Positions 1 through 9,828 of a stretch of DNA of 64,000 bases are shown here, in pieces. The notes beneath the pieces were generated by a model, which saw only the letters and a list, made by a program, of their open reading frames with translations, searched no databases and was not told where the DNA came from. The first letter of the stretch is position 1, and each line of letters opens with the position of its first letter. Made by a program: the position numbers and the translations under genes. Origin of the DNA: Rheum nobile (taxonomy: Eukaryota; Streptophyta; Magnoliopsida; Caryophyllales; Polygonaceae); NCBI GenBank assembly GCA_027886185.1, contig WOAB01000321.1, positions 1,765,192 through 1,829,191 of the forward strand, in the 5' to 3' direction.

Positions 1-102
1 TTTGTTCAATTCCATGGATTGGAAATCAACGATGCATTAGTGTTTGAAATAATAGGTCGGCGTCCCCAAGTTGTATACAACGTTACCATATTCAAAGCTT
101 AG
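1..102 (+). CDS. Partial exon, possible C-terminal end of a B3-like DNA-binding domain
   Basis: Frame 1 is open from the first base to a TAG at 100-102, giving 33 residues. The pattern is an aromatic-rich start (FVQFHGLEIND), then ALVFEII, then a run ending VTIF. This resembles the last strands of plant B3 (REM-type) domains, which typically read W.KF...N.L..GD.C.FEL......V.IF. The domain start lies outside the window and no splice site was needed. The segment is short, so the match rests on a handful of positions. It could also be a fragment captured by a transposon or a chance reading frame. Confidence 0.33.
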   Translation, partial: FVQFHGLEINDALVFEIIGRRPQVVYNVTIFKA

Positions 103-241
103 ATGAGACTCCTCCAATGGCCCCCCCTCCACCTCTTGCGTCACAGATTTTTCGGGATTAGGGATATTATGTTTTTTTGTTATGTATGTATTTTTCGGAT
201 GACATGTACTAGTACGCATTTAATATTATATTCATTAAATA

Positions 242-725
242 TGCATGAAATGCCCCAAAATCACAAAAAATGCATAATGGGCCCAAACTAGGTCCAATAG
301 TACAAAAAATGCATAATGGGCCCAAATTAGGCTCAATAGTACAAAAAATGCATGAAATGGCCCAAAATCACAAAAATGCATAATAGGCCCAAACTAGGCC
401 CAATAGTACAAAAAATGCATTAAATGACCCAAAATCACAAAAAATGCATAATGGGCCCAAACTAGGCCCAATAGTATAAAAAATGCATTAAATGGCCCAA
501 AATCACAAAAAAATGCATAATGGGCCCAAACTAGGCCCAATAGTACAAAAAATGCATTAAATGACCCAAAATCACAAAAAAAATGCATAATGGGCCCAAA
601 CTAGGCCCATTAGTACAAAAAATGCATTAAATGGCCCAAAATCACAAAAAATGCATAATGATCCCAAACTAGGCCCAATAGTACAAAAAATGCATTAAAT
701 GGCCCAAATTCACAAAAAATGCATA
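242..725. repeat. Tandem repeat, ~69-bp unit, about 7 copies
   Basis: The unit contains TGCATAATGGGCCCAAACTA, then AGGCCCAATAGTAC, then TGCATTAAATGGCCCAAAAT. TGCATAATGGGCCC-type starts fall near 270, 310, 376, 444, 513, 584 and 651. Most spacings are 66-71 bp; the first interval is shorter (about 40 bp). Differences are A-run lengths and single substitutions. No coding potential is visible. Confidence 0.85.
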
Positions 726-734
726 TCGACTTCT

Positions 735-1260
735 TCATAAGACTTCACAAGACTTTGTCATATCCCATTAATGTATAATACAAGTGATAACTTCTCAAGA
801 AATTATAAAAATACAGTATTATAACCTATAAATATCGACTTCTTCATACTTCATGCTATACCGTAAGTATAAAGTTCATGTTATAACTTCATAACACTTA
901 GTCTTATCACATTATAACTTCATAAGACTTTGTCATATCCCATTAATGTATAATACAAGTGATAACTTCTTAAGAAATTATAATAATACAGTATTATAAC
1001 CTATAAATATCGACTTCTTCATACTTCATGCTATACCGTAAGTATAAAGTTCATGTTATAACTTTATAACACTTAGTCTTATCACATTAATGTATAATAC
1101 AAGTGATAACTTTTTAAGACATTATAATAATAGAATATTATAAACTATAATTATCGACTTCTTCATGCTTCATGCTATGAAGTTCATGTTATAACTTTAT
1201 AACACTTAGTCTTATCACATTACTATACAGTGCAAGTACTACTTGCTTAAGAATTCATTA
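735..1260. repeat. AT-rich tandem repeat, 175-bp and shorter 144-bp units
   Basis: The motif TATCGACTTCTTCAT recurs at 833, 1008 and 1152, giving spacings of 175 and 144 bp. CATATCCCATTAATGTATAA also recurs in the first two units. The third unit has lost about 30 bp around the TACCGTAAGTATAAAG segment. No gene is visible. Confidence 0.75.
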
Positions 1261-1328
1261 TAATACATTAGTATAAACTATAACCGATGAATACTTTATA
1301 AGTATAAAGTATAAAAATCATAAAATAA

Positions 1329-1464
1329 CAATTAACATTATCATATAGTTAGTTATATTAAGCAATGCCTTAAAGTTCATGTTATAACTTCATAACACTT
1401 AGTCTTATCATATTACTATATAAGGCATTGCTTAATATAACTAACTATATGATAATGTTAATTG
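1329..1464. repeat. Foldback: 44-bp inverted repeat with 48-bp loop
   Basis: The left arm, 1329-1372, begins CAATTAACATTATCATATAG. The right arm, 1421-1464, is its reverse complement and starts TAAGGCATTGCTTAATATAA. A third, shorter direct copy of the left arm lies at about 1508-1545. The loop contains GTTATAACTTCATAACACTT, which is shared with the tandem repeat to the left. A small MITE-like or slippage-derived foldback is likely. Confidence 0.75.
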
Positions 1465-1559
1465 TTTTTTTTTTTACTTTATACTTACAAAGTATAAAAA
1501 TCATTAAATAACAATTAACATTATCATATAGTTAGTTATGATTTTTATGCCTTAAATCA

Positions 1560-1850
1560 CGAAAAAAACAATACAACATAGTGTGTTATCCCTTAACGAA
1601 CACATTACACATTGGGCTCCAAAAGTGGCCCAGACAGTGCTGGGCCAAAATTCAAGCCCGGCCGTTGGTGCGTTATGGTTAAATGCACGGACTGGTGCGG
1701 TTATACTTAACGCACCAACGGTCATATTTATAACGGCCGATTTTCGACCGTTATAAAATCCGACTGTTGTTTGTGCGTTAAGTGTTAACGCACCAACGGT
1801 CGAATTTTATAACGGCCGAATTTCCCTCCTATATATACCCATGTCAATTT
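1560..1850 (+). promoter_or_regulatory. Promoter region of the GRF-finger gene with GTGCGTTA palindromes and TATA box
   Basis: TATATATA lies at 1830-1837, about 220 bp before the ATG at 2057. Upstream are several GTGCGTTA / TTAACGCAC elements (for example near 1669, 1711 and 1776-1796). There are also AACGGTC/GACCGTT pairs that can form hairpins. The downstream stretch TTTCCTTTCTCTT...CAC is almost the same as the one following the TATA boxes of the two MULE copies at 6740-6790 and 8381-8435. This links the small gene to that transposon family. Confidence 0.6.
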
Positions 1851-2056
1851 CCTTTCTCTTCCACATCCAAACACAACAATCAACTCACCTCTTAAGAAGC
1901 TAATTGTCAACGATCATTTTTCGGCATTCACAAGCTCCAGATCCGCCGTGCATAGAATTATTCAACTTTTCGGTAACATTAATCATCTTTTTTCGGCTTT
2001 AGTTTTTGCAAGAGTTTATAGCTTCTGATACAATAATTCATATTCCAGATCCGAGG

Positions 2057-2386
2057 ATGGCTTCATCGTCCAACAGTGCATTGGCTCCAGTTACAATGTG
2101 CCAATGCAACTTCTCGGTCGTGTTGTACACTTGCGACATGCCCATTCACTATAAAAGAAGGTACATCGCATGCAAGGATTACATCCTAATGGAGCGGGAT
2201 GGGGAGATGAGAGGTTATCATACCTTTAAGTGGGTTGATCCACCGTACAACGACAATGCTGCCAAGATTATCAGAGAATTGGTGCTGAAAAGAAATGAGC
2301 TTAAAAGGCTGTGCGACACCCTTTTAGATTCAAACGTGAAGTTAAGGAAGAAGATATATTATTGGGGTTATGATTACAAGCAATAA
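2057..2386 (+). CDS. Small GRF-type zinc-finger protein with C-terminal coiled coil (transposon-associated)
   Basis: The ORF has 109 codons. I take the ATG at 2057 because it follows a TATA box and a leader like those of the adjacent MULEs; the reading frame extends upstream without another ATG. Residues 15-62 look like a GRF zinc finger: Cys15 and Cys17, then HYKRRYIAC with Cys39, then the typical aromatic F-K-W-V-D-P block at 57-62. Residues about 68-98 are rich in K, E, L and R and could form a coiled coil. GRF fingers bind single-stranded nucleic acid in other proteins and often occur in plant transposon-related ORFs. The final Cys of a standard GRF finger is not obvious, so metal binding is uncertain. 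No nuclease or transposase domain follows; an intron and further exon may exist (see 2433-2612). Confidence 0.6.
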   Translation: MASSSNSALAPVTMCQCNFSVVLYTCDMPIHYKRRYIACKDYILMERDGEMRGYHTFKWVDPPYNDNAAKIIRELVLKRNELKRLCDTLLDSNVKLRKKIYYWGYDYKQ

Positions 2387-2432
2387 GTTTATTATGTCTT
2401 TTGATTACATAAGTCTGCAAATGTATGAATAA

Positions 2433-2612
2433 TGTTATTATTACAACATTGAGTTGGAGTCATTGCCTTGTGGCCATTATCCCGTTCACCGCCTCAAGAA
2501 TTCTAAAGGAGGGCGAGCCTTCGATGACCAAGTCGAACCCGTCGAACCTTCTGATTTGCCCCTTTTCTGGCAGCAGCACATAAATACTTGGAATCCACAA
2601 ACTCAGGTTTAG
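2433..2612 (+). CDS. Probable further exon or 3' coding relic of the GRF-finger locus
   Basis: The frame is open for 59 codons from after a TAA at 2430 to a TAG at 2610-2612. It reads LESLPCGHYPVHRLKNSKGG, then an acidic stretch, then PLFWQQH and WNPQTQV. Coding character is supported because an inverted copy at 2640-2813 on the minus strand keeps much of the same peptide (YPVDQLKNPKGG, FDDQ, EPSDLPL). How it is joined to 2057-2386 is unclear: there is a stop at 2384 and no convincing donor. I do not recognise the domain. Confidence 0.4.
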   Translation, partial: CYYYNIELESLPCGHYPVHRLKNSKGGRAFDDQVEPVEPSDLPLFWQQHINTWNPQTQV

Positions 2613-2813
2613 AATCATAAGGAGCTTCATATATGATACTGAATCGGTGTTTGTGGATACCAAGTATTTCTGTGCTGCTGCGAGAAAGGGGCAAATCAGA
2701 AGGTTCGATGGGGTCGGCTTGGTCATCGAAGGGTCGCCCTCCCTTAGGATTCTTCAGTTGGTCAACGGGATAATCTGCACAACGCAATGACACCAACTCA
2801 ATATTGTACTTAT
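2438..2813. repeat. Imperfect inverted repeat (mini palindrome) of the 3' exon
   Basis: The left arm is about 2438-2612 and the right arm about 2640-2813, with a spacer of about 27 bp around 2625. Shared blocks include CCTTCGATGACCAAG, CCTTCTGATTTGCCCC and TACTTGG.ATCCACAAAC. The arms differ at roughly one base in eight and by a few indels, so this is older than the large MULE palindrome. Transcribed, it would give a long hairpin RNA. Confidence 0.8.
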
Positions 2814-3253
2814 TTGGATGTTGTTAGCTTTTTGTGCTTTGTTTCTAGGACAAACGGCCATATATTTGTAAGCATGTAATCGTGTGGATTTGTAATGCAA
2901 TATATTTTGGTTATGATTTGTGTACAAGTGTATCATGTCTTTTTGATTATGTAAGTTTGCAAGTGTATAAATTCCAATGTTATGATTGCATAAGTTTGAT
3001 GTCTTTTTGATTACGTATGGATTACTCTAAAACCTACCAAAGCAAAAATAATGAGCAAATAACCAAAAGAGACTCACATCAAATTTTATATTGCATTACA
3101 AATCACACGAGTTTTACATCAACTACTAATAACGTGGATCTAATACGCCACATAATCTGGATTCTTGTCGGCTGCCATGCGGCATTCCCTAAAGTCTTGC
3201 AATTTCGAAACATACAATGTTTCCCATCAGCGGATGTTCGGATCACAATGTCT

Positions 3254-6200
3254 TCACCACGCATCCGTAATGGGTGGTAATGGAGAGTCATCAATGAGCG
3301 TCACCTATACGAATACAAACAAAAAAAATGCAATTAGCATACACAATATTGCAAATGAAACATCTAAGTACAAGTAGAGATACGAAACATTATCGGTATC
3401 CAGTGGTTGTGATCCCCTACGTGTGCTATCCCCAAAAAATTGAAGGGAGGTGCGAAGCTTGGTCCAGACGCCCATATTGGTAAGCACAATGAAGGGTGCT
3501 CAGATATGACGACGACATCAACGTTATACACCGTGGCAAATACTAAACCCATGAATGGCATGTCAAGCCAATAATTCGGGCCACATGGGGTATGAACATA
3601 GTTAATTTGAACCATTAGATCGTCCCATGACCCTGGTATTGCATAAGCTCGTATCGGCTCCCACATTTGTCGGCTGACACGCAACTCCTTTGCCATCGCG
3701 CTACGGATCAAGGGATATTGACCCTGACTCATACCCATAAGCACAACCAAAGACCGATAACCACAGTGTCCGTCTGAACGTACATCCATAGCACCGTTAA
3801 TGTACCCAAACTAGAAGTAATCGATATTCTGAACCCCAAAGTCCACCCCAAAATGAATCATGGGTTCTTCAGGCCAATCCGATGGACGGACTCCCATATG
3901 GTCGTCCTCAAATTGTGATTCTTCTGGTTGTGGTTGGGATTGCATGTCCTCAGCGTCGAGCACCACGAAACTTGCTTGCTTTCTGGGATGGCCTGACCCT
4001 TTCACCTTCTCCTTTGCCTTTCCTTGTGCCTTCGCCTTATTAGACTTCAGTAAGTCTTCTCTTACGTGCTCATGAAGGCTCTTTTCCCTACTCGGCGACC
4101 CCTTTGCCTTGTTCTTCGCACCACTTGGCCTTCCCTTTCTACAGATGTCCGTCAACTCCATAAACGTACTCTATTCCGGATGCTCCAAGGCCATGTACAA
4201 CTCATTCAGTTGCCATAACGTGGCTTGGTTCAAAGTACGGCTTTGCACTCTCGACCACATCTCACGCAATCTCAGCTCTGGAATCGAAATCGAAACACTG
4301 TCATCAGCAAGCGCAGATGTTGTTGGATCCTCTTCCCAATGGAAGTCCTTCTAAAAGTCGTGAATGTCGTCTGGAGTGAGAGTTGTCCTCGTAATGATGG
4401 CTTTTGCAATATCGTGGACGCACGACAACCCAAGGCAATCTCTCACCCAATAATCATCGCATACTTCTGAATAGTCATCCTTCACTAGATGATCATACAT
4501 GGCCAACAACAAATCAAAACACCTATCCGACACTCTACAAAACAGCCTTGAAAAGACCATTCGGGCAAGCTCCGGAAACATTGGATCGTTGAACTCCATT
4601 GGTCATGTAGACAGTGACTTGTTCATGGTCGCTTTAATCGTGTCCATTTAAAGAATGATTGCATGGTGGATCCTCAAGATCACTCTGTTAAAGCCGCCTC
4701 TGCTAGACCCTACAATATCTTTCAACACACGATGCATCCCCTCAACCCTATCAAAACAAAAACATTTTTTTCCTTAGTACAACATTCATACCCAATAGTA
4801 AACTCTTCCAACTACACAATGTTCAAAAGATACCTGTTTGAAGTTTGCGTGAAGAAGTGAAGGGTGTCATCCGTCCACGCTCTTACTATACTTTCCTTGT
4901 AAGGAGTCAGCCATTCCCTCTCGACGTATCCAACAAGGCCGCTTTTCCACGGCGTCCTCAATGCTCTGAGCCTCTCCTCGTACCTTTCCTCCGTGATCGA
5001 GCAAAATAGTCCCCAACACTGGTTTGTAAACATATCGACCTTGACACTATCTTTTATAACCTTGTCGGCATGTGCCTTGATGTTGTTTCTAATATGGACC
5101 CAACACAAGAGCTGCCTAATCGGGACGTCTTTGAAAACTACCTTAATAGCTTTGATGAGAGCCTTTTCACAATCGGTCATTATAGCCTTTGGCATAACTC
5201 CCAACTGCTCAAACAAGTTCCGAAGGGCACTCATTATCCACCGGTAGTGGAAAAACTTTTCCGCTCGGGTGAATGCATACGCAATGTTGAACGTCTTGTG
5301 AGTGCAGGTAAAACCAACAATCTCCACCAAAGGCATATCATACCTATTCATACACAAAACAAATAAACGTACCAATACTTGTTAATATAACTAATTAAAC
5401 CCTAGCACATAGAAAAATAACTAACTATTATTAAAATGTTTTACATACTTATTTGTCTTGTATGTGGCGTCAATGATCACCACGTGTGTGAACTTCTTCA
5501 ACAAGCCTAGCGACTCCGGGTGAGCAAAAAACAGGATCTCCACCTCTTCCCCTTTCTTCACATTCCTAAGAGGATAAAAAAGATACCCGTTCTCTTTCAA
5601 AAAATAAAGGGATCACTCGATAACCGTCAATTCCCCACGATCCTCGTAATGGAGCTTCTGCAAAAAGTTTGCAACCTGCTTCATTGATGTCACATTTCCC
5701 AAAAAGTTTATCCTCAAGTCCGAAACAATCTCTTTCAGAGTCTTCCGACCATCACCCCATCTCCTAGCCATGACCTCCTCCTCCTGGGTCATTCGACCCA
5801 TGAATGCATTCCCATGAAAGCTAGCATGAAGCTTGTGGTTGTGAGTGCCATGTATAACATCCAAGACCCATCTTTCAGTAAGAGATCCTAGCTCGTTTTT
5901 CAAACATCACCCATATAGCTCGAATCTACAACCGCACTTCTTCGATCTACGTTTTCGAATCCTTCGAACCGATAACTCTGGATTTTCTACATTAACTTTC
6001 GGCCTCCCAGATCTCGGCTCACCATATCTATCGCATGTCAAACTAACTACGTACGGATTTGAGGTACGTCTCACCAAAATTATCATCAACTCTTTTGCTG
6101 TAGCTCTAGCCCATTCAACCATTTCATTCATACTCCCCCAAACTAGGCCAATACGAAAACGATCTCCATAATCTTCCCCCTATAATTAATTTTGATTTAC

Positions 6201-6736
6201 GAATTATTATACTATCTACAATTATAACAAACTAATAATACAACAAATTTGCAAAGTCATTAATTCATAACCTAATCCATGAATTTTATGTTCAACTAGG
6301 GAAACTACTACTTCATACGTAATATTAATTGTTAATGGATACAACAAAATTGCAATATCATATTAATGGCTAAAATTCATAATAAGTTAATAACTACTTC
6401 ATACAAAATTAATTATATTTGATATTTATCGTATCCCATTCATCTCTATCGTTTACGAATCCCAAACGAAAATTAATTGCTAAATTTCATAATAACTACT
6501 TCATACAAAACTAAGACATGATTTATTACTCAAACGGAAATTAATTCAACACTAACCGTGATTAAATCGCCGCTCGAATCCCAATCGTCTCCTTCGTCTT
6601 CGCAACCCGACATCCAAGAGTCGTTCCATTCTTCGTCTGCTTCTTCATCTTCTCGTGCTTGTACCCAATCGCATTCCTCATCTTCTCGACTTTCTTTCCA
6701 AATGTTTTCCTCACTTTCATGATTAGAATAGTTCAT
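3254..6736 (-). pseudogene. MULE transposase-OTU gene, copy 1 (FAR1 finger, DDE core, OTU protease domain), inactivated
   Basis: The minus-strand gene has predicted exons 6736-6557, 6179-5449, 5343-4834 and 4747 to about 3364, with a last exon 3304-3254. Donor and acceptor sites match copy 2. Exon 1 is acidic (Glu/Asp/Trp rich). Exon 2 has the FAR1-type C-C-H-H zinc finger and the first catalytic Asp (IDATYKTN). Exon 3 has the second Asp (MTDCEKAL) and C-W-V-H. The last long exon holds a basic linker and the OTU-like domain with DGHCGYRS and GDHNHW. Stops: TGA 5907-5909, TAA 4646-4648, TAG 4351-4353 and TAG 4171-4173 are shared with copy 2. TGA at 5613 and TAG at 3811 (both Trp codons in copy 2) are private. 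Unlike copy 2 it keeps the frame through KDDYSEVCDDYW. The product cannot be full length. Confidence 0.85.
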
Positions 6737-6739
6737 GTT

Positions 6740-7140
6740 GAATGTTGTGATTTGGTGTGCAAGAGAAAGGAAATGGGAGTGTGTATATATAGGCTGAAAA
6801 TTAGTACGTTAAAAATATGACCGTTTGTGCAAACGGTCGGATTTTTCAAACGACACATTTGTCCAACGGCTATGAACAATACCTGTGCGTTTAACTTAGC
6901 AGTATAGTTGTACTGCTAAGTTTAACGCACAAGTTGAACTACAATTGGGCCACGTAATAGGCCCAATTGCTAATCTTGTGCGTTAAGGTTTAACGCACCA
7001 AATCTGGACATTTTTTACTTTTTTCCAGTTTTGTCCCTTGTGCGTTAAGGTTTAACGCACCAACCTGTACGTTTAACTTAACCGTACCAAATAGTGTGCG
7101 TTTAGACAATTTAAAGTGTGTATATAGGGGGACCCTATTT
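6740..7140 (-). promoter_or_regulatory. MULE copy 1 promoter/subterminal region with hairpin elements
   Basis: A TATATATA box (read on the minus strand) lies at 6784-6791, about 50 bp before the ATG at 6736. Upstream is a strong hairpin at 6884-6931: TGTGCGTTTAACTTAGCAGTA pairs with its inverse across a 4-6 base loop. Further GTGCGTTAAGG / TTAACGCAC palindromes lie near 6981-7000 and 7039-7060. Such dense short palindromes next to the gene are candidate transposase or silencing-factor binding sites. Confidence 0.6.
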
Positions 7141-7477
7141 TTATGTTCTCCCAACATTTTTTTTCTCTAATTTTTTTTTGATCAGGTAAAAATTAGATTG
7201 GATTCCACAAAAGAGTCGGTTTCTCAATCTTTCTCTAAACTTTTGGACTGGATAAAGGAAAAAAGAATAGGAAAAAGTTGGTCTTTAGTGTTTATACTGT
7301 AGTTGTATCTATGCCTTGGTATAAGGTATTTTTTGGTCCAATACCTTGAGGCTTCAGCTGTCCTCAAACTCAGTTATGCCATGGTTGTTAGCCTTCGTAA
7401 AAATAATGGTGTTGCACTTGTTGGATTTTCGAAATTGTGCATGATACATGCCATTTACATGCTTCATGATCATCATC

Positions 7478-7637
7478 CCTCCCTCTAAGCCTCAAGACCA
7501 GGTGGAGGGTTGATTCCTTCTGGATATTGTAATCTGCAAGGGTGCGGCCATCCTCCAGTTGTTTGCCAGCGAATATCAGCCCATGCTGATCGATCACGAG
7601 GAATACCTTCCTTGTCCTGGAAAATATGAATTTGCAT
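7478..7637 (-). pseudogene. Ubiquitin gene fragment, internally deleted and frameshifted
   Basis: On the minus strand an ATG at 7637 starts M-Q-I as in ubiquitin. It then jumps to QDKEGIP (ubiquitin residue ~31 onward), so about 25 codons are missing. After IP the DNA reads GATCGATC where ubiquitin genes have one GATC: a 4-bp duplication that shifts the frame. In the shifted frame the rest is an excellent ubiquitin match: LIFAGKQLEDGRTLADYN, then IQKESTLHLVLRLRG. The C-terminal double Gly is replaced by Gly-Arg and the frame runs on into flanking DNA. The fragment lies wholly in the unique centre of the palindrome. It cannot make ubiquitin. It is probably a captured or retro-copied host sequence. 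Confidence 0.88.
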
Positions 7638-7999
7638 TAAGCGGACACTTCTATCAAAAACTAATCCAAATGCCAGGTAAATGGCATGTATCATGCACAA
7701 TTTCGAAAATCCAACAAGTGCAGCACCATTATTTTTACGAAGGCTAACAACCATGGCATAACTGAGTTTGAGGACAGCTGAAGCCTCAAGGTATTGGACC
7801 AAAAAATACCTTATACCAAGGCATAGATACAACTACAGTATAAACACTAAAGACCAACTTTTTCCTATTCTTTTTTCCTTTATCCAGTCCAAAAGTTTAG
7901 AGAAAAATTGAGAAACCGACTCTTTTATGGTTTCCAATCTAATTTTTACCTTATCAAAAAGAAAAAAAGTTAGAGAAAAAAATGTTGGGAGAACATAAA

Positions 8000-8435
8000 A
8001 ATAGGGTCCCCCTATATACACACTTTAAATTGTCTAAACGCACACTATTTGGTACGGTTAAGTTAAACGTACAGGTTGGTGCGTTAAACCTTAACGCACA
8101 AGGGACAAAACTGGAAAAAAGTAAAAAATGTCCAGATTTGGTGCGTTAAACCTTAACGTATGGCACTGTAGCCGTGCGTTAAACCTTAACGCACAAGATT
8201 AGCAATTGGGCCTATTACGTGGCCCAATTGTAGTTCAACTTGTGCGTTAAACTTAGCAGTACAACTGTACTGCTAAGTTAAACGCACATGTATTGTTCAT
8301 AGCCGTTGGACAAATGTGTCGTTTGAAAAATCCGACCGTTTGCACAAACGGTCATATTTTTAACGTACTAATTTTCAGCCTATATATACACACTCCCATT
8401 TCCTTTCTCTTGCACACCAAATCACAACATTCAAC
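8000..8435 (+). promoter_or_regulatory. MULE copy 2 promoter/subterminal region, with one extra hairpin unit
   Basis: TATATATA at 8381-8388 precedes the ATG at 8436. The hairpin 8241-8288 is the partner of 6884-6931. GTGCGTTAA...TTAACGCAC palindromes occur near 8079-8100, 8139-8157 and 8173-8194. Between the last two is GTATGGCACTGTAGCC, which arm 1 lacks; arm 2 has therefore gained, or arm 1 lost, one palindrome unit. Confidence 0.6.
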
Positions 8436-8615
8436 ATGAACTATTCTAATCATGAAAGTGAGGAAAACAGTTGGAAAGAAAGTCGAGAAGATGAGGAATG
8501 CGATTGGGTACAAGCACGAGAAGATGAAGAAGCAGACGAAGAATGGAACGACTCTTGGATGTCGGGTTGCGAAGACGAAGGAGACGATTGGGATTCAAGC
8601 GGCGATTTAATCACG
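8436..8615 (+). CDS. MULE copy 2 exon 1: acidic N-terminal segment
   Basis: Sixty codons run from ATG 8436 to a donor G|GTTAGT at 8615/8616. The exon is rich in Glu, Asp and Trp (EEWNDSW, EDEGDDW). It ends in phase 0, and exon 2 (from 8993, after an AG acceptor) also opens in phase 0 in the frame of the zinc finger, which supports this splice. The intron 8616-8992 is AT rich. No known domain; an acidic leader of this kind is common ahead of FAR1-like DNA-binding domains. Confidence 0.65.
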
Positions 8616-8992
8616 GTTAGTGTTGAATTAATTTCCGTTCGAGTAATAAATCATGTCTTAGTTTTGTATGAAGTAGTTATTATGAAATTTAGCAATTAAT
8701 TTTCGTTTGGGATTCGTAAACGAAAGAGATGAATGGGATACGATAAATATCGAATATAATTAATTTTGTATGAAGTAGTTATTAACTTATTATGAATTTT
8801 AGCCATTAATATGATATTGCAATTTTGTTGTATCCATTAACAATTAATATTACGTATGAAGTAGTAGTTTCCCTAGTTGAACATAAAATTCATGGATTAG
8901 GTTATGAATTAATGACTTTGCAAATTTGTTGTATTATTAGTTTGTTATAATTGTAGATAGTATAATAATTCGTAAATCAAAATTAATTATAG

Positions 8993-9723
8993 GGGGAAGA
9001 TTATGGAGATCGTTTTCGTATTGGCCTAGTTTGGGGGAGTATGAATGAAATGGTTGAATGGGCTAGAGCTACAGCAAAAGAGTTGATGATAGTTTTGGTG
9101 AAACGTACCTCAAATCTGTACGTAGTTAGTTTGACATGCGATAGATATGGTGAGCCGAGATCTGGGAGGCCGAAAGTTAATGTAGAAAATCCAGAGTTGT
9201 CGGTTCGGAGGATTCGAAAACATAGATCGAAGAAGTGCGGTTGTAGATTCGAGCTATATGGGTGATGTTTGAAAAATGAGCTAGGATCCCTTACTGAAAG
9301 ATGGGTCTTGGATGTTATACATGGCACTCACAACCACAAGCTTCATGCTAGCTTTCATGGGAATGCATTCATGGGTCGAATGACCCAGGAGGAGGAGGTC
9401 ATGGCTAGGAGATGGGGTGATGGTCGGAAGACTCCGAAAGAGATTGTTTCGGACTTGAGGAAAAACGTTTCGGGAAATGTGACATCAATGAAGCAGGTTG
9501 CAAACTTTTTGCAGAAGCTCCATTACGAGGATCGTGGGGAATTGACGGTTACCCAGTGGTCCCTTTATTTTTTGAAAGAGAACGGGTATCTTTTTTATCC
9601 TCTTAGGAATGTGAAGAAAGGAGAAGAGGTGGAGATCTTGTTTTTTGCTCACCCGGAGTCGCTACGCTTGTTAAAGAAGTTCCCACATGTGGTGATCATT
9701 GACGCCACATACAAGACAAATAA
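8993..9723 (+). pseudogene. MULE copy 2 exon 2: FAR1-type zinc finger and start of DDE transposase, with in-frame TGA
   Basis: The exon starts GEDYGDRFRIG after an AG at 8991-8992. The FAR1-like zinc-binding domain is visible: one Cys in LTCDRYG, then KKCGCRF, then GTHNHK with two His (codons 9329 and 9335). A TGA at 9263-9265 interrupts the finger and is present in copy 1 too. Downstream come a helical linker (TSMKQVANFLQKL) and the first catalytic Asp of the MULE DDE domain, codon 9701-9703, in VVIIDATYKTN. The exon ends at 9723 before GTATGT; splicing to 9829 restores the classic TNKYDMPLVEIVG. FAR1-type fingers of this family contact terminal DNA, or promoters in domesticated relatives. 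Confidence 0.8.
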
Positions 9724-9828
9724 GTATGTAAAACATTTTAATAATAGTTAGTTATTTTTCTATGTGCTAGGGTTTAATTAGTTATATTAACAAGTATTGG
9801 TACGTTTATTTGTTTTGTGTATGAATAG

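Larger units (their letters stand above)
2395..3016. repeat. Dispersed 3'-flank motif, three copies
   Basis: TGTCTTTTGATTACATAAGT at 2395 recurs with small changes at 2936 and 3000. In addition, GGATTTGTAATGCAATATA at about 2886 matches the minus-strand sequence just after the end of the MULE coding region (about 3090-3112). These look like 3' flank or terminal sequence shared between the GRF locus and the MULE. The rest of 2814-3100 shows no gene. Confidence 0.5.
3103..7459 (-). mobile_element. Mutator-like element (MULE), copy 1, minus strand
   Basis: This copy contains promoter, transposase, OTU domain and 3' end in order on the minus strand. It retains the extreme 3' coding end (3254-3304) that copy 2 has lost. 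Sequence 3263-7459 is mirrored by 7680-11907. I could not identify the outer terminal inverted repeats or a 9-bp target duplication by eye, so the outer limit near 3103 is approximate. Confidence 0.75.

Noticed and set aside
2460..2796. Two minus-strand ORFs over the GRF 3' exon
   Set aside because: They are explained by the inverted duplication: the right arm carries the coding strand in reverse and the left arm is read antisense.
5845..6171. 108-codon ORF opposite the MULE zinc-finger exon (also 9001-9327)
   Set aside because: It is antisense to a well-supported exon and is present in both copies only because the arms are duplicated.
7303..7488. Plus-strand ORF beginning MYLCLGIRYF, mirrored on the minus strand at 7485-7832
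   Set aside because: It is in the palindrome arms and appears on both sides in mirror image, with no recognisable domain; the mirrored frame also runs antisense into the ubiquitin relic in the wrong frame.
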